From: Asparagopsis taxiformis
Lineage: Eukaryota > Rhodophyta > Florideophyceae > Bonnemaisoniales > Bonnemaisoniaceae
Assembly (NCBI GenBank): GCA_030407315.1
Contig: JALQPE010001673.1
Coordinates: forward strand, 1 to 64,000
DNA: 64,000 bases
Direction: 5' to 3'
The notes below the pieces were generated by a model. That model searched no databases. It saw only the letters and a program-made list of their open reading frames with translations, and was not told the origin of the DNA. Within the stretch, counting starts at the first letter, position 1; each line of letters opens with the position of its first letter. The position numbers and the translations under genes are program-made. Shown in pieces: positions 24,234-36,745 of the stretch.

Positions 24234-24251
24234 CGGGTGGGCCGACTCCTC
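24209..24251 (+). promoter_or_regulatory. Vestigial -1 frameshift signal (element C)
   Basis: The canonical heptamer GGGAAAC (24209-24215) is followed by a 6-nt spacer. Then GAGGAGTCG (24222-24230) pairs perfectly with CGACTCCTC (24243-24251) around a 12-nt loop that starts with the gag stop TAG. After a -1 shift the frame stays open for only about 40 codons, so it now leads to a stub instead of pol. Confidence 0.75.
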
Positions 24252-24414
24252 TCCATCCAACGGATACGCGACGCGCGATGGCGCAACCGCCGCGCGAAGG
24301 ATTCGCGATTCGAGGAAAGCGACAAGGGTAAAGGAGCGAAAGGCGAACACAAAGCAAGACAAGTTTATTCTAAGAAGGAGGTGCAGCGAAGCAGCCGACG
24401 AAGCGGAACGAGAA

Positions 24415-27199
24415 CTAAGACGGTGGTGCGCGCGTGTCGCCGTCCCGACGCGTGCGACGGCTCGACGAACTACCCGCAGTACCGCGCGAACGAGCACGGC
24501 TTGAAGCCGTATCTGCCTGGTGACCGCGTCGCCGCTCGGGATTCAACACCCGAACGACGCGCCCATCATGTACGCCAATTCGAAGTGGAGGGATGCTTGC
24601 CCGACCCGCCGAGGCTGCAGCCGCACGCGAACGCGTCGTAGGGCGAGCGCCGCCGCGCCCCACGCCAACGTCCTCGGAGGCGCCACGCACCGATGCTTCC
24701 GCGCGCAGCCCACTCACAGACTGCGTTTCACCGGCCGATTCTTGTTCGTCAACCGACCCCGCGGGGGACCGCTGCAGGTAACCCACGACGTTATTCAACG
24801 CCGTACCCAAACGGTGCGCGCGCTCGATAGTATCTTGGACTTGTCGTACGGTTTCCCGCTCGCGCGCTTGATATTCATCGCGCACCGCGGTAAGGCGACT
24901 AGCCGCTCGCTCCCTTTCGGCCCCAAGGTTAGTTTCGACTTCGACAAGCGCCCGTTCCGCCGTTTCGCGCGCCACCGAAGCCGCGTCGCAGCGAGTTTGG
25001 AGTTCCGTCACCTTAGCGCGAAGTTCTTCTTCGCTTCTCCTGTGCGCGCCCGCCCGACCCATCATCGTATTGATGTCCGTCTGCATGCGTTCGATACGCA
25101 CCGCATCTTCGTCGACTTTGCGTTTTAACGCCACCTCGCGGACCTCGGTCTTTGTAAGCGCCTCCCTCGCCCCTTGCAAGAGCGACAGAGCCTCGTCTCG
25201 CGTCTTGTGCGCGGCGTCGCGCGCCCGATTCGCTTCGTCGAGGCGGACTAAGGCGTCGTCGCGAGCTTGCGCAATGGACGTCACGCGCGACAACGCTTCT
25301 TCGCCGGCTCGTTCGGCCCCAGCCAGTCGAGTTCGCAGTTCAGCCGCATCCGGTGCAATTGATGCCACGCCTTCAGCGACCGCGGCCGCACTTGCTATCG
25401 CGTCGTCAACCACGGCCGAAACTACGTTGGCTGCAGCACCCGCCGCGGCCCCACTAGCGCTCGCTTCGCCCGACGCCGTCGCAGTACTTTGACCCTGAGT
25501 GGCCTTCTTCAGTTCTTGCAGTTCGTTGTATACCTTGACGTACTCCGCCCGCAGCGCTGCGTCAAGCTGAGTAACGTCGATCGGAGCTCGAGGTGCCTCC
25601 GAAAATATCGAATACCGACCGTCTCGAAAGCGACGACGCTCTACGGCAAGCAACGCCGCCATGCCGAGGTATTGCGCGTACTCTCGCGAGTTGGTCGCAC
25701 GCATCACGTGTAGCTCGTTGGTTGATAACGCGGACAATACGGCATCCACGGTCACGACGTCATGGGCTTCTAGATGCGCGAACGCGCTGCGCGACGGGTT
25801 TCGCGGCGATTTTAATAGAAGATGCGGAATCTCTGTGTGACGATGGACACCGAGCGAACCGTGCGCCCAGTCCACACTGCCGCGTTCCGCGTTCCACGGC
25901 AACCATTGGCCGCCTTCGTTGAAATCGATACCCGGCGCGACGTCGAAGACGGGCGTTTCGTCCCATGCGCAAGCGCGATGTTCCGATAGAAGACTTTCCA
26001 AGTGTGCCGTAGAATACGAACCGCCGCGCACGACCGCCGACGCGCTCGATCCCAGCGATAAGTTTATCGCTTAAACGCACTATGCGACGCTCGACGTAAG
26101 CGATATGGAGCCACGCACAGGCTATCATCACGACCCATTCGCTTAAAGCAACGGCCCAGAAGTACGAGCGCGTTTCGACGGGGACATTAAGACCAAGGAG
26201 GACAGACGGCGCGTAATGGAAAACGCAAGGCAAAGGAACCGACAAGGATTCGGGCGCTTCAGGCCAGTCGCGCGCGTCGTAACGAGGGAAGAAAGCGCCG
26301 ATACGATCTTCGGGGAATTCACGGAACCCGACGTCGCGGTGCGTGACGAAGTATCCGGACGTGCGACGCAAGCGTAATTCGCGGCGCATACTCGCGTCGA
26401 GAAACCAAGGTTCGCTCGTTGCCCCCTCGTGTTCCACGTCGTTCCACGGAACGCCCCCGTCTAATAAGAAGCCAGCGCTCGGCGCTGCCGCCCACGGATC
26501 GAGATGCGCGAATTCGTCGCGACGCATTGTACGGAGCCTCGCCAAGTGGCGTACGAGCCGTTCGTCAGCAGCGTCTTCGAGGAAATAGGCGTCGCATGGC
26601 AGGTTCGCGGGTACGGCCAAATCGCACAACGCCGATTCACGTCGCGCGTCCCATACCGTTTGCGCGTTGCGATGACCGGGCAGGACGGCGTAGCGATTAA
26701 CGTCGGCGATGCGGTCCCATTGAAAGCGGCGCGGATAATACTGTAGCCGACTTAGCTCTGACCACGTTGGTAGCGTACGCGGCAGAAAGCGAAACGCGGA
26801 CGGATCTTCGTAACGAGCGCGCGGCGTCGGGATGGGAGCGTTTTGCGCGGCAGACGGAAGGGATACGGAGGAAGGAGCGGGTATGGAGCGGAGAGGAACA
26901 CCGATAGAAGAATGACCGCCAGTCACCGACGCCGGCGTACCCGTGACGTCCACGGTCTCGACGACGTTTGGTGTCGCATCGACGCTGTTCGCATCGGAAC
27001 CGCTCGCGACCGCCGGAACAGGCGCATTGATGGACGATGCCTGGGCTAAGGGAAGGTAGAACGGGCTCTCAGGACTTGCCGGCAAAGGAGTTGCGAAGCG
27101 CGGAGCGGCAGTCGGCGTGTGAGTAGGCGTCGTCATTTCGTCGCCGGGAGCGACGCCGGCACGAAGCCAGCCGGGAAGAGATTCATCGTCGTGCGCCAT
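24415..27199 (-). CDS. Element C antisense gene (one frameshift)
   Basis: Convergent with gag; its stop is about 180 bp from gag's. The likely start is ATG at 27199 (MAHDDESLPGW), although the frame is open further upstream. A frameshift near 26030-26080 separates the N-terminal half from the C-terminal 538 codons. A Pro/Ser/Thr-rich leader precedes the core shared with D and A/E (VPANLPCDAY near 26600, LPCVFHYAPS, SEWVVMIACAW). Next comes an Ala-rich linker, a long coiled coil (about 25350-24780; heptads rich in Arg, Glu and Ala), and a Gly/Arg-rich tail. The function is unknown; it is not a recognised Pol or Env domain. Confidence 0.8.
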
Positions 27200-27380
27200 C
27201 GCGACGAAAGAGCGAGCGACGATGGCGAAACGGAGAACGTGAGTAGAGGAGAGAGAACGAAAGAGGAAGGAAAGTGACAGCGAAGGAGAAGAACGAGGAA
27301 AGAGAAAAGCAGACGCGAGAAGAAGCAGCGGAAGGTATGCGTGGGAAGATGACGCGCGAGGACGCGCTGTGGAGTTAGTC

Positions 27381-27388
27381 GGGGGGAG
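27381..27388 (+). other. Polypurine tract (element C)
   Basis: GGGGGGAG immediately before the 3' LTR at 27389, consistent with plus-strand priming. Confidence 0.75.
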
Positions 27389-28188
27389 TGTGGTACAATT
27401 TATTCGGTCGACGCGCGCGCGCTCGTAACGACTGCGTCTGGCTGAGTCCGCATGCATCCGCGAATTAGTTAGTTAGTAAGCGAGCGTACGCGTAGCGATC
27501 CGATTACGTGTCACGGCGCGCCTGAGCGAGCGCGTGCGCGCGAACGAACCTGCGAGCTTGGCGCCACGTGTAGCGCCTTTTGCGAATTTCCCTTTATTTC
27601 CCCTTTTTGGGTTTTTTATGACGAAAGTCTTTTTCCCAAATATTTCCCTTTTTGCGTGCGAGCGAGCGGCCGCCGGCCGGCCGCGCAAGGACAACCTGTC
27701 CTAGGTAGTTAGTTACTAATGGTTGTCCAGCTTCGCACCTTACCAATAAACAGCCAGCACCTTCGCAGCTACGAGTTAAGCGTTTGGCGAATCGCGAGGA
27801 CCGATTGCGTTGAAACGTTGCGTGCGGGTTGCTCACGATCGCCGACGTTCGCGTGCGCGCTGCGCATAAACCGATCGTCGAACCGCGTCGCACCGCGATA
27901 GCGCGCGTTGCGTCGCCCGCCACTAGGCCAGGGATTTACGACCCCTGTGTGGATCGCGTTGTGCTCGAGTTTACTCGGTGATCTCCCCCTGAGATCACGG
28001 CTTGCGCCGGCCCGTGAATCCCGTGTTGCGATCGTTCCCTACGCGTTCCGCCGTTGTACCACCCGTTCGCCAGCGCGACCGAGCGACGCGCGAACGCGAG
28101 TTCAACCAGCGCGTTACGGTTCACCTCGCCCTGACACGGCTGCAATTCTAGAACTCCCTTAGCGATCGCCACCCCGGCTCGTCCTACA
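27389..28188 (+). repeat. Element C 3' LTR
   Basis: 800 bp. It matches the 5' LTR apart from an extra TTAG in a TTAG-repeat near 27470 and a G/C difference close to the end. AATAAA at 27745-27750. Followed by CAGAC. Confidence 0.95.
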
Positions 28189-28399
28189 CAGACCACTCCG
28201 TGGTATGACACTCCTCGCCTACCCAAGTTGACGAAGAAGTCTTCTGCCGTTTTCCTCCTCCGGTCTATGCTGGAGAGTGGGGCTATCGGTGAGGAGGATG
28301 AGCCTGTTGAAGTACACAGCCGGGAGGAGCTGTTTCGACAGTACCCACTCTCCAGCTTCCGGACATGCTTCAATAACCACAAGCGGTCTTTTTTCAAAG
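28189..28399 (+). pseudogene. Gene X exon ending at a GTAAGT donor
   Basis: Open from the junction with element C: QTTPWYDTPRLPKLTKKSS, LLRSMLESGAIGEEDEPVEV, EELFRQYPLSSFRTCFNNHK, ending SFFK plus one base (phase 1). It shows no repeat similarity and reads like a genuine protein exon. I do not recognise the family, though the W/Y-rich start, charged middle and LFRQYP...FR pattern recall uncharacterised algal and diatom proteins from memory. It is separated from its upstream part by element C and from its next exon by element D. Confidence 0.6.
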
Positions 28400-28433
28400 G
28401 TAAGTGCATTATTTTTTTCATTTACTTTATCCT

Positions 28434-29707
28434 TGTGGGACTCGTCCCGTATTGCGCTGCGAGCGGTCGCGGGGGGGACAATTCCAGGCGTCTGGAATGG
28501 GCGCCAGGAAGGGTCGCGTAAGCGGTACGCTCGAGAGCGTGAGTGGGTGCTCGATAGGGAATCAGCCGCGAAGAGCCGCGTTGGGAATCAATGGCCGCGG
28601 TGACGTGGCAAGGCAATTGTCGCCCAAGGGCAAATGGGCGCGTGCCGCCTTGCATTGGCACCGGGCCACATTGCTTGCGCGGGACCCTTCGGCGAGCGTG
28701 CAACGTGTAGCAATATAGGCGCGATTAGTCACACACGTGTGCGAGCGGGAGGATTCTCCCGTTACAGTTGTGCACGTGTATGTTACGGCTAGCCGTTTCT
28801 ATTAGTTTACACGTAGCAACGTAGCAGCTTACTCTGTAAGGCCCCTGGGCCACATAAACACCCCACAAGGTCCATTGGACGCCGGACCGGGACCATTGGT
28901 CCTGGTCCGGTCCCGGCAGTCTCGTTGACCATTTAAGGTCAACGGATTGACCACTAAGCTACAATAAAGGTAGATCGTCTCGGTTCCAAATCTTTCGACC
29001 GTGGTCGTTTAACTTACAACTAAACGGCGGCGGCAGTTCCCTTACCGGATACCCGCTGCTCCGTTTCGATCTCCAATTGGGGATCGCTCGCACATTTCCC
29101 CAATTGCCCGCCGCGAGCCTCCTCCGGCGGGGGTGCACGTGGATTGCCCTAGGGCATTTCGTCTCCACGGTAGTGGAGAACCTTCCCGCTTCTTTTAACG
29201 CCGCTAGGCGACCGGGAGGGGCCTTCCGCCCACCGGGACAAGGCTGCCGACTGGGAGTGCTGTCGGTTGGCACCCCCAGCCGGTCAACCGAAGCCAACGC
29301 CCGCAGGCTTTTCAAACGGTCCCGACCGCTGCCGTCAGTGGTATCACAGTTGCGGAATACGTCGTGTGAAAACCACGCGTGGAGGCGACCACAATCCCCG
29401 CGGGGATCCATCGCGCTAAGTGCCTAGTTAACCCTTGAGTGGGTTGAGGACGGCCACAGCCGATAGATCCCTCCGGCAGGTTAGATCCAGCCGTCCCGGA
29501 CCCCGCTCTACCACCCGCTACCGGGTTGGGAGACAGGTGTCCGGGCTCCGAGGGATCGATCCACCCGACACAGCCCTCGGGCTACTAGGATCGCACGAGG
29601 CGTCAACCTCGTGGAATCGGCGCTCTCACTCGTGAGTTCGAAGCCTTATCCCTATCCTCTAATCCTCCTCGGAGGTATAATCCATCTACAAGGGCTAAGG
29701 TCCTACA
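28434..29707 (+). repeat. Element D 5' LTR
   Basis: 1,274 bp, TGTGGGACTCGTCCC...AAGGTCCTACA. It contains the hairpin GTTGACC-ATTTAA-GGTCAAC (28924-28943) and, just after it, AATAAA (28963-28968). Open frames inside it are duplicated in the 3' LTR and are not taken as genes. Confidence 0.96.
28963..28968 (+). terminator. Possible polyadenylation signal in the element D LTR
   Basis: AATAAA about 20 nt after the 20-nt hairpin; repeated at 43041-43046 in the 3' LTR, where it would end the genomic transcript. It rests on the motif alone. Confidence 0.35.
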
Positions 29708-29709
29708 TT

Positions 29710-29727
29710 TGGTCTCTCGACCTAGAA
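29710..29727 (+). other. Primer binding site (element D)
   Basis: TGGTCTCTCGACCTAGAA two bases after the LTR, same as in the other elements despite unrelated LTR sequence. Confidence 0.9.
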
Positions 29728-30008
29728 GCGTTCGGGACGCTGTTGATCAACCTTGGTTGCTAAAACATCTCCGCTGGTGAGCATTGTACACCGCTTTGTC
29801 AGCGTCAAAAACTAGGAAAGTAACAAAGGAAAGGAAAGTATACCGTACGCGAGGTACGAAGAAAGTCAGAACGGGTACGCCCGGAGCTGCAGGCCCTGTA
29901 AATCGACGAAGATTCGTGTGAGGTAACCGTCGACAGACGTTAAACACCGTAGCTCGGAGGAGCATAATCTCAACCAAATTATTTATATTCATTTCGGTGA
30001 GCGACAGA

Positions 30009-32320
30009 ATGGCCCCCGGCATCGATGAGCCGACGGCCAGCTCACTAGCCAAGGAGCGAAAATCCTCGGCCACTACGACTACCAGTCGTAGAAAAGGGAG
30101 GGCAGCCAGCGTGCCGCGAAGCTCCCCTCCCGAACTCGCGCAAACGCGCGAAAGAAGACTGCCTCGGCAGTTTCAGCGGCGACACCTCCAAAGTCGCCGC
30201 CCCCGGCGGAAAATGTCCACTCGCTGTCAAGCGTGGACTCAGGGATGGGCGCTAGGCCACTTACACTTCCTGTAGTGGCGCCTACCCCTAGAGGTGATGA
30301 ATTATCGGTGGCTCAAGAGCCGACGCCTGCTGCAGCGAACAGCAGAAGCGAGGGGAAGAGAGTGCTTCGCGAGCCCTCTATCCATATTGACCCGCTTCCC
30401 AGCCTCGGCTTGACCACATTGCCATCCACGGGATTGTTTTCGGACAGGCCCCCACGGATGCCAAGCACGGCCACTGCCCCTGCCAGTGCGGCTTTGAAGC
30501 AGCCGCCTGCCACGGCAGTTGCCCCGCAGGAGATCCGGGCTATCGCACGGGAGGTAGCCCGTGAAATCGCTCGCGAGGAGGTGCGTATCGACCGCGCCAT
30601 TCACCCGCAGGCAGCTTATGACGATATGCGCGCCTCGCTGATCTCCGAAATCGTTCCCATCGTGACCAGACAATTGGAGTCGGTCGTGACCGAACGCGTT
30701 TACACGCGACTCAAGACGGCCCTAAGGCTCGAAATTCCGCATCTCGTCCGGGACGCCGTGACAGAAATGCAGGACGCCGAGGCGCCGTTAAGTCCGCTCT
30801 CTCCTCGCAGCAGGGCGGGCCGGAACGATGACGCCACTCGACCGGTTCGAATGGAACCGATCGGTGGAGACCCACCGAACCATGACCCCCGCAGGGAAAA
30901 TAGGGAACATGAAGAAGCCCGTCGCTGGGTGGACCTCATGCGTGAATCATGCGCTCAAGCCCCACACCAAGAACGCCCCCGGGCGGAAGAGTCACCAGAC
31001 TCGTCTTACCCCGGCCTTGTCGAAATCAGGCCGCTTAACGAGCGCTTCACGAAAGCCCTATCTTACCGCACATATAGGTTGCGGAACCAAGACAACCGCT
31101 ACGACGATGAAGTCGCCCAGCGGCTGTCCCGGACGGCAAGACAGCTCAGGCATGTCATGACCGTACCGCTCTTCACTGGTGAAGACCCAATCGCCGTTCT
31201 GGCGTTCTTGAAGAACTTCAAGTTTGCGTGTGACGAAACCGGCGTGGCCGAAGGAGCAGCCCTCCCGCTCATGAAATATTTCATGGCTGGGGAGGCTCGT
31301 GAAACGATGCTCTCTTACGTCGGCCGAGGCACGGGTTTTGCCGACGCACGTCCGGGAATTGATATCATCAATTCCTATCCGGAAGCCGTCAACTGGCTGT
31401 TACTCGCGTACGCGAAGGAGTCGGTACTCCAGCACGCGTACCGTCAAGTCACGCAAATGCGCCAAGGCGTAGCAGAGACCGAAGACCAGTTCGCCTTCCG
31501 TCTCCGAAGGGAAGCCCTGAGGTGCGGTGACGCATTCCTCGAGCGCTCCCTCATGGCGATTTACATCGATGGATTATTATCATATTCACAACACGTTGTG
31601 CGGGATGATGTGTCCAAAAACCCCCGTATGACGTTTCAGGACGTTCGTATGCGCGCGCAGAGCCTTGGCGATACTGCTCGTGAAACGCAGCGCCAACACT
31701 CCCGCCTGCGCACTAATCCCCCGATACCTACGCAGAAACGGGTCACCACGCGTAGGGTGAATACGATATCCGTAGACGAAGGAACGCTCGCGAGCGAACA
31801 AGGCAATAACGCCGTGTTGGCCGTGGCCTTCGGCGGGGAAAATACCCCGCCTCTGGATTCGGTCGATACGACTCCCATAGGAGTTTCTGAAGGAGGGGTA
31901 GAGGCTGGTGCAACCGCCCGCACCCCTACCCAACGCCAGTTGGACTTCAATGGCTCCGATGGTGGTCGACGAGAAAGGGACCGTGGAAGACCCTTGGGTC
32001 AGCGACGGGAATACCCTAAGACCCCGCACTCGCGAGCGTACACCAGCGCACGCACGCCGCCACGTTGCCTCGTATGCCGCAAGGTGGGTCATGTCATGAC
32101 CCAATGCCGCTTACTCCCCCAGGAGGTCCGCGATAGCATCAAGGCCGCGCAGGCGCGCGAACCATACGACCAGAACGAAAGGGATATGCTACGCACCCTA
32201 TTGGTTGACACCGAAGAAGCTGAACTCCCACGGGAGTTGGACGAGCTATCGGTAGGAGGGAGCTCTTCCTCCAGCGATATTGGCCCCCACCCGGAAAACG
32301 GGATGGAGGAGGCGATGTAG
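30009..32320 (+). CDS. gag: Element D Gag (probable frameshift near 30150)
   Basis: A 695-codon frame ends at TAG 32318-32320. Its own first ATG is internal; an ATG at 30009 opens a Thr/Ser/Arg-rich N-terminus in another frame, so a one-base indel around 30150 is likely. Downstream: a helical segment with the repeated pattern AREVAREIAREEV (about 30540-30590), a capsid-like domain (GLVEIRPLNERFTKALSYRT, FLKNFKFACDETGVAEGAAL) very like C's Gag, the CCHC knuckle CLVCRKVGHVMTQC (near 32065-32106), and an acidic Ser-rich end. It is followed in the -1 frame by pol. Confidence 0.88.
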
Positions 32321-32333
32321 GGGAACCGCCTCC
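32293..32333 (+). promoter_or_regulatory. -1 frameshift signal (element D)
   Basis: GGAAAAC (32293-32299), read as CCG GAA AAC, is followed after 8 nt by GGAGGCG (32308-32314) pairing perfectly with CGCCTCC (32327-32333). The gag stop lies in the 12-nt loop. The -1 frame is open through the heptamer into protease. The stem sequence is unrelated to those in A/E and C, but position and shape match. Confidence 0.8.
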
Positions 32334-35300
32334 GAGCGCCTCGACACCCGGTGTGAAATTCGCTCATTCACCGCTTCCGGGTGCCGAACAAGTTGGTCAA
32401 GTCCAAACGGCTACAAGCCAACTTGCCCCTGTAGTGCAGAACATTGTCCAAGGACAACCAGCCGGCTCAAGGGATGAGCCCGGTGACGTCTCTGTACTAA
32501 CCGTCGGAACGCGCAACTACCAAGTTGACGCGTTGCTAGGATTGACCAAGGTCAGTTTTAGTTACTTGGCCGCAGTGTTGGACACTGGGGCCAGCCTTAG
32601 TGTTATTCGAGAGAACGCGCTCCCTACTGATTGGCGGCAGCGATATCCTCTCGAAAAACTTCCCGCAGGAACTCGAGTTCTTGATGCAAACGGCCGCCGA
32701 ATGCCACCAATTGCCGTGGCAATCCTACACCTCCAGGTTGGGAAATCGACGATTCGGCAACGCTTCATAGTTGTCGAACAACTTGCTGTCGCTTGCATCC
32801 TTGGATGTGATTTCATCAACGCTCATGTTGATGCCGTACTTCCGCCAAAACGGCTGTTTATCATGCGCCATACCCAGGAACGTATACCCATTGGGTGGCG
32901 GAAGTCTCTCACGAGAGTACCAGTGCCTCAGTCGCCATTGCTACCGAGGCCGCGCAACCGCAACGTCCGCGTGGCTGCGAGTATAACCCTCCCGCCGCGA
33001 CGGACCACTCGAGTCTCCGTAATTACTTCGGAGCCAGGTCTCCAAGTCTTGGTTCCGAAGAAGGCCCTTCTTGAAGGGAAAAACATCCAGATGGCGAACG
33101 GTGTCATCAGCGCTCGTGCGTTGGTACCATTCGCCGTGGAGGTTGCCAATTTCGGCAACCGAGATGTTAAGTTGCCCAAAGGCATGGTTCTCGGACACAC
33201 TGAGGGTCCGCCAGCCTCGATACTCACGGTCGGGTCCATAGAGAATGGCCCGCGCGAGGCTAACGACCCTGGGAGAACCAAAGACCCACGGGTCATCGAT
33301 AATGCCTTACCGGTTGGTGGCGAGCCACCGACGGGCGAGGCATGCCTCCGGGCAGAACCGGCGCCAGATTGGCGCCAAACCGTGTTGGACACTATCGAAG
33401 TCTCCAACCCTTCCCTTGGGAGAGAAAATCATAGCGATGCTGGAAAAGCACGCGTCGATGTGGAGTGGTCACCTTGGTGAGATTTCAGCGACGCAGCACC
33501 GCATCGACTTGAAGCCTGACACCGTGCCAATTCGGCAAGCACCGTACCGAGCGGGGCATAAAAATCGCGAGATTATAGCCACCCAGGTGCGCGAAATGCT
33601 TCAGGCCGGCGTCATCGAACCGGCACAGTCAGAATGGGCGAGCCCAGTTGTGGTTGTGCCGAAAAAGGATGGTTCGTCGCGTTTCTGCGTCGATTACCGA
33701 CGGCTTAACGCCGTGACAGTTAAGGATGCATACCCCATCCCGAGGATGGATGACTGCATCGACTCCCTCGGTGAAGCAGCCATTTTTACCACGCTTGATT
33801 GCAACAGCGGGTATTGGCAGATTCCAATCGCCGAGGCGGACAAGGAGAAGACGGCTTTTACAGCACACGTTGGTTCCTACCAATTCGTGCGCATGCCTTT
33901 TGGCCTTACTAACGCGCCCGCAACCTTCCAGCGTGCGCTTGACATTCTCCTTTCGGGAGTCAAATGGCAGTTCTGCCTAGTGTATCTCGACGACGTAATT
34001 ATCTTCTCGCGAGAAGAAGAAGAACACATTGCGCACGTCGACGCCATATTGACCATTCTACGGAATGCAGGAGTCTCGCTCAAGTTCAAGAAGAGCGAGT
34101 TCTTCCGCAAGAGTGTGGATTATCTCGGACACCGCATTCGACCGGGCAAGCTCGAGGTCATAACCACTGGCCTAGATGCGATCCACGGATCATTGTACCC
34201 ACGGACGCAAACACAGCTACGGAGTTTTCTGGGTTCTTGCAACGTCTACCGACGTTTCGTTAAATCCTACGCCAAGATATCTGCGCCGCTCACGGAGTTA
34301 CTAAAGAAGGGTATGCCCGTGCAGTTGGATGAGCCCTCAGATGCCCAGCTTGAGGCATTTAACGAATTGAAAAAGGCGCTCGCGTCGCCACCTATCCTAC
34401 GCCTCCCGCATGCTGGGAAGCCGTACACGCTCGACGTAGACGCGTCGGATGGGCAGATGGGGTGCGCCCTATTGCAAGAACAGGAGGACAAACTGCTACA
34501 CCCCGTGGGGTACTGGAGCAAAACGCTCACGGACACGCAACGCCGCTACACGACAACGGAGAAGGAATGCCTCTCGGTGTTCTGGGCTATCAGCCTCCTA
34601 AGGCCCTACTTAGAAGGGGCTCGCTTCACCGTCAGAACGGATCATAATTCGCTCACATGGATCCTGTCCATTACCCCTTCCGAGGGACGTCTAGCACGCT
34701 GGCGACTACGGTTGTCGGAGTTCGACTTCGATATTCAATACCGCCCAGGTATTAAAAACGTCGTTCCAGACGCGCTGTCGCGGATAGAGACCACCGGTGA
34801 AGACCGAACCCCCATCGACGAGGACATACCCACCTTCTCAATCCAAGAAGGGGAGAAGACCCACGGGACCTTTATGGAGGATGATGAGTACAGAGTGACA
34901 GAGGATATGTATCCGTTGCCCCTGGGCAGTGCCGTACCATGTTTTGTCTCCACTCACGAGTTGGTACCCGAAGCCATCTCGAGGGATGAGTGGATCCAAG
35001 CGCAACTGGTTGATGAGTTTTGTCAGACTATGCGCAAACGTATGGATGACGGAGTGGACCAGCAAGTGGTTCTTACAGAAGACGGGATCCTCGCGAGGAA
35101 ATTGCCAGCGCTCGCTCGCCCACAGGTCCTCGTGCCCGAATCGCTACGGCCTCGGCTGTTGCGTAACTATCACTACTCCGCCACCGCTGGACATCCAGGG
35201 GTGAGACGGATGTACGATACTCTACGACAGGGACTTTATTGGCCGACCATGGTCGTCGATGTGCACGCCACCGTGCGCGGATGCGAAACATGCGCCAGGG

Positions 35301-36745
35301 ATAGGATGCAGCTGTCCCGCCATACCAACCCCTTGAAGTTGTTCCCGGCCCTTAGGCCACTTGAGGACGTCGCCATAGACCTCATGGGTCCTCTACCGAA
35401 AACCTCCCGAGGAAAGTTACACGTTCTGGTCATCATGGACCGTTATTCTAAGCTGTGCAGGCTCGTGGCCATGCGCTCGATACAAGCTAGCTTGGTTGTG
35501 AAAGCCTTTGTGGAGGAATGGGTGTTTACTTATGGGGCACCTAAGACTATCCTGTCGGATAATGGACCCCAGTTTCGTTCTAAGACCTTCGTCGACGCCT
35601 GCGTCATTTTGGGTATTAAGCCGGTGACTACTACTACGTATCACCCGCAGACGAATGGTCAGGTCGAACGATTCAATAGGACGCTCGCGTCTATGCTGCG
35701 CCATTACGTGGCTGAGGATCATCGCAACTGGGACGAATACCTCCCCGTCCTTGCCTATGCGTACAATCGGTGCGTGCACCGCTCGACGAATACAATTCCC
35801 TTCGAATTGGTCTTGACGCGCGCGCCACCGCCAATAGGCTTGGAGGATATTAAACTCAAAGGCGATGAAGCCTGGACGCGTGATTCCTGGCGCCGGCAGC
35901 TTCGTGGGTTGTATGCGCGCGCTAATTCCTCGCTCGCGAGAATGCAAGCCCGGTACAAGCGCGACTTCGATAAGGCGGTGCGAGCACCAAATCGCCGCAT
36001 CCGAGCCGGGGACGCAGTCTATATCGACTTGCGCAATACCTCCCAGGAGACGACTATACTCGGGCGAGCCCGGAACAAGTTGGATTTCCAATCGATGGGT
36101 CCGTATACGGTTATATCTAACCAAGGTCACACGTTTGACATACTTGTCGACGGAATTCCCGAGAGAATTAGTTCGGATCGCGTACGCCCAGCCCCGGGTC
36201 ATGGACCGGTGCAGCCGGGTAGCGACGGTGAGGAGGAAGGCCGCGAAACCGCTAATGCAAGAAGTCGATTGCCGCGTCGCCCCCGGGCGAACGAAGTACA
36301 GACGGAACCGGGTTCCGAAGCGCTTCTACCGGCAGATAGGGCGGTCCCGCCATCCGGGAATACGGTATCCGACCCGCGCAATCCCCAAGGAAGCACCCCC
36401 GCGCCAATCGTACGCGAAGATTACCCACGGGTAACGCAGGACGCAAGCGAACTGGTCAGTCCGACGCCGGTCGACGGTGACTCCGAGGAACACTCCAAGG
36501 AGTATACGATAGACGACCTTATCGAGGAATGGGTAGACGATGATGGCGTGTCCTACTTCCGTGTGCGCTGGTTGGGGTACGCCCCCGAGGAGGATACCTG
36601 GGAGCCAGAAGCGAACCTTCCCCCAGCTATAGTGGCTCGGCATCGGAAACGGACCGCACGTCAAAAAGAGCGCGCTCGTTTCAAACGGCCAAGTCACAGC
36701 CGGAAGGTAAGAATATCGTTGATCCACGGCGTCCGTTGGATCTAA
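32294..36745 (+). CDS. pol: Element D Pol: protease, RT, RNase H, integrase, chromodomain (one frameshift)
   Basis: Entered by -1 shift. Protease has the canonical DTGAS (32581-32595). A one-base indel near 33410 moves the remainder into the frame ending at 36745. RT shows FCVDYRRLN, DCNSGYWQIP, PFGLTNAPATFQ and catalytic YLDDV (about 33978-33992). RNase H shows DVDASDGQMG, TEKEC, RTDHNSL and DALSR. Integrase has an HHCC finger (35170-35300) and DDE residues in IMDRYSK, LSDNGPQF and NGQVERFNR. The C-terminal chromodomain (36500-36640; VRWLGYAPEEDTWEPEANL) places it among chromoviruses. All catalytic residues I can see are present, so the single shift is the only visible defect. Confidence 0.93.

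Larger units (their letters stand above)
20892..28188 (+). mobile_element. Element C: non-autonomous LTR retrotransposon with gag and an antisense gene, no pol
   Basis: 7,297 bp, LTRs of 796 and 800 bp, target duplication CAGAC on both sides (20887-20891, 28189-28193). The interior holds the shared primer site, a gag (22264-24233) and a long convergent minus-strand gene (24415-27199), with no protease, RT or integrase. Gag and the antisense product resemble those of D more than those of A/E, so D-like elements could supply pol in trans (inference). The LTRs differ by one substitution and a 4-bp TTAG insertion, so the insertion is recent. Confidence 0.93.

Noticed and set aside
28959..29411. 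A 150-codon open frame inside the element D LTR (also at 43037-43489)
   Set aside because: It recurs only because the LTR is duplicated; no start context, no protein feature, and it lies across the likely regulatory and polyadenylation part of the LTR.
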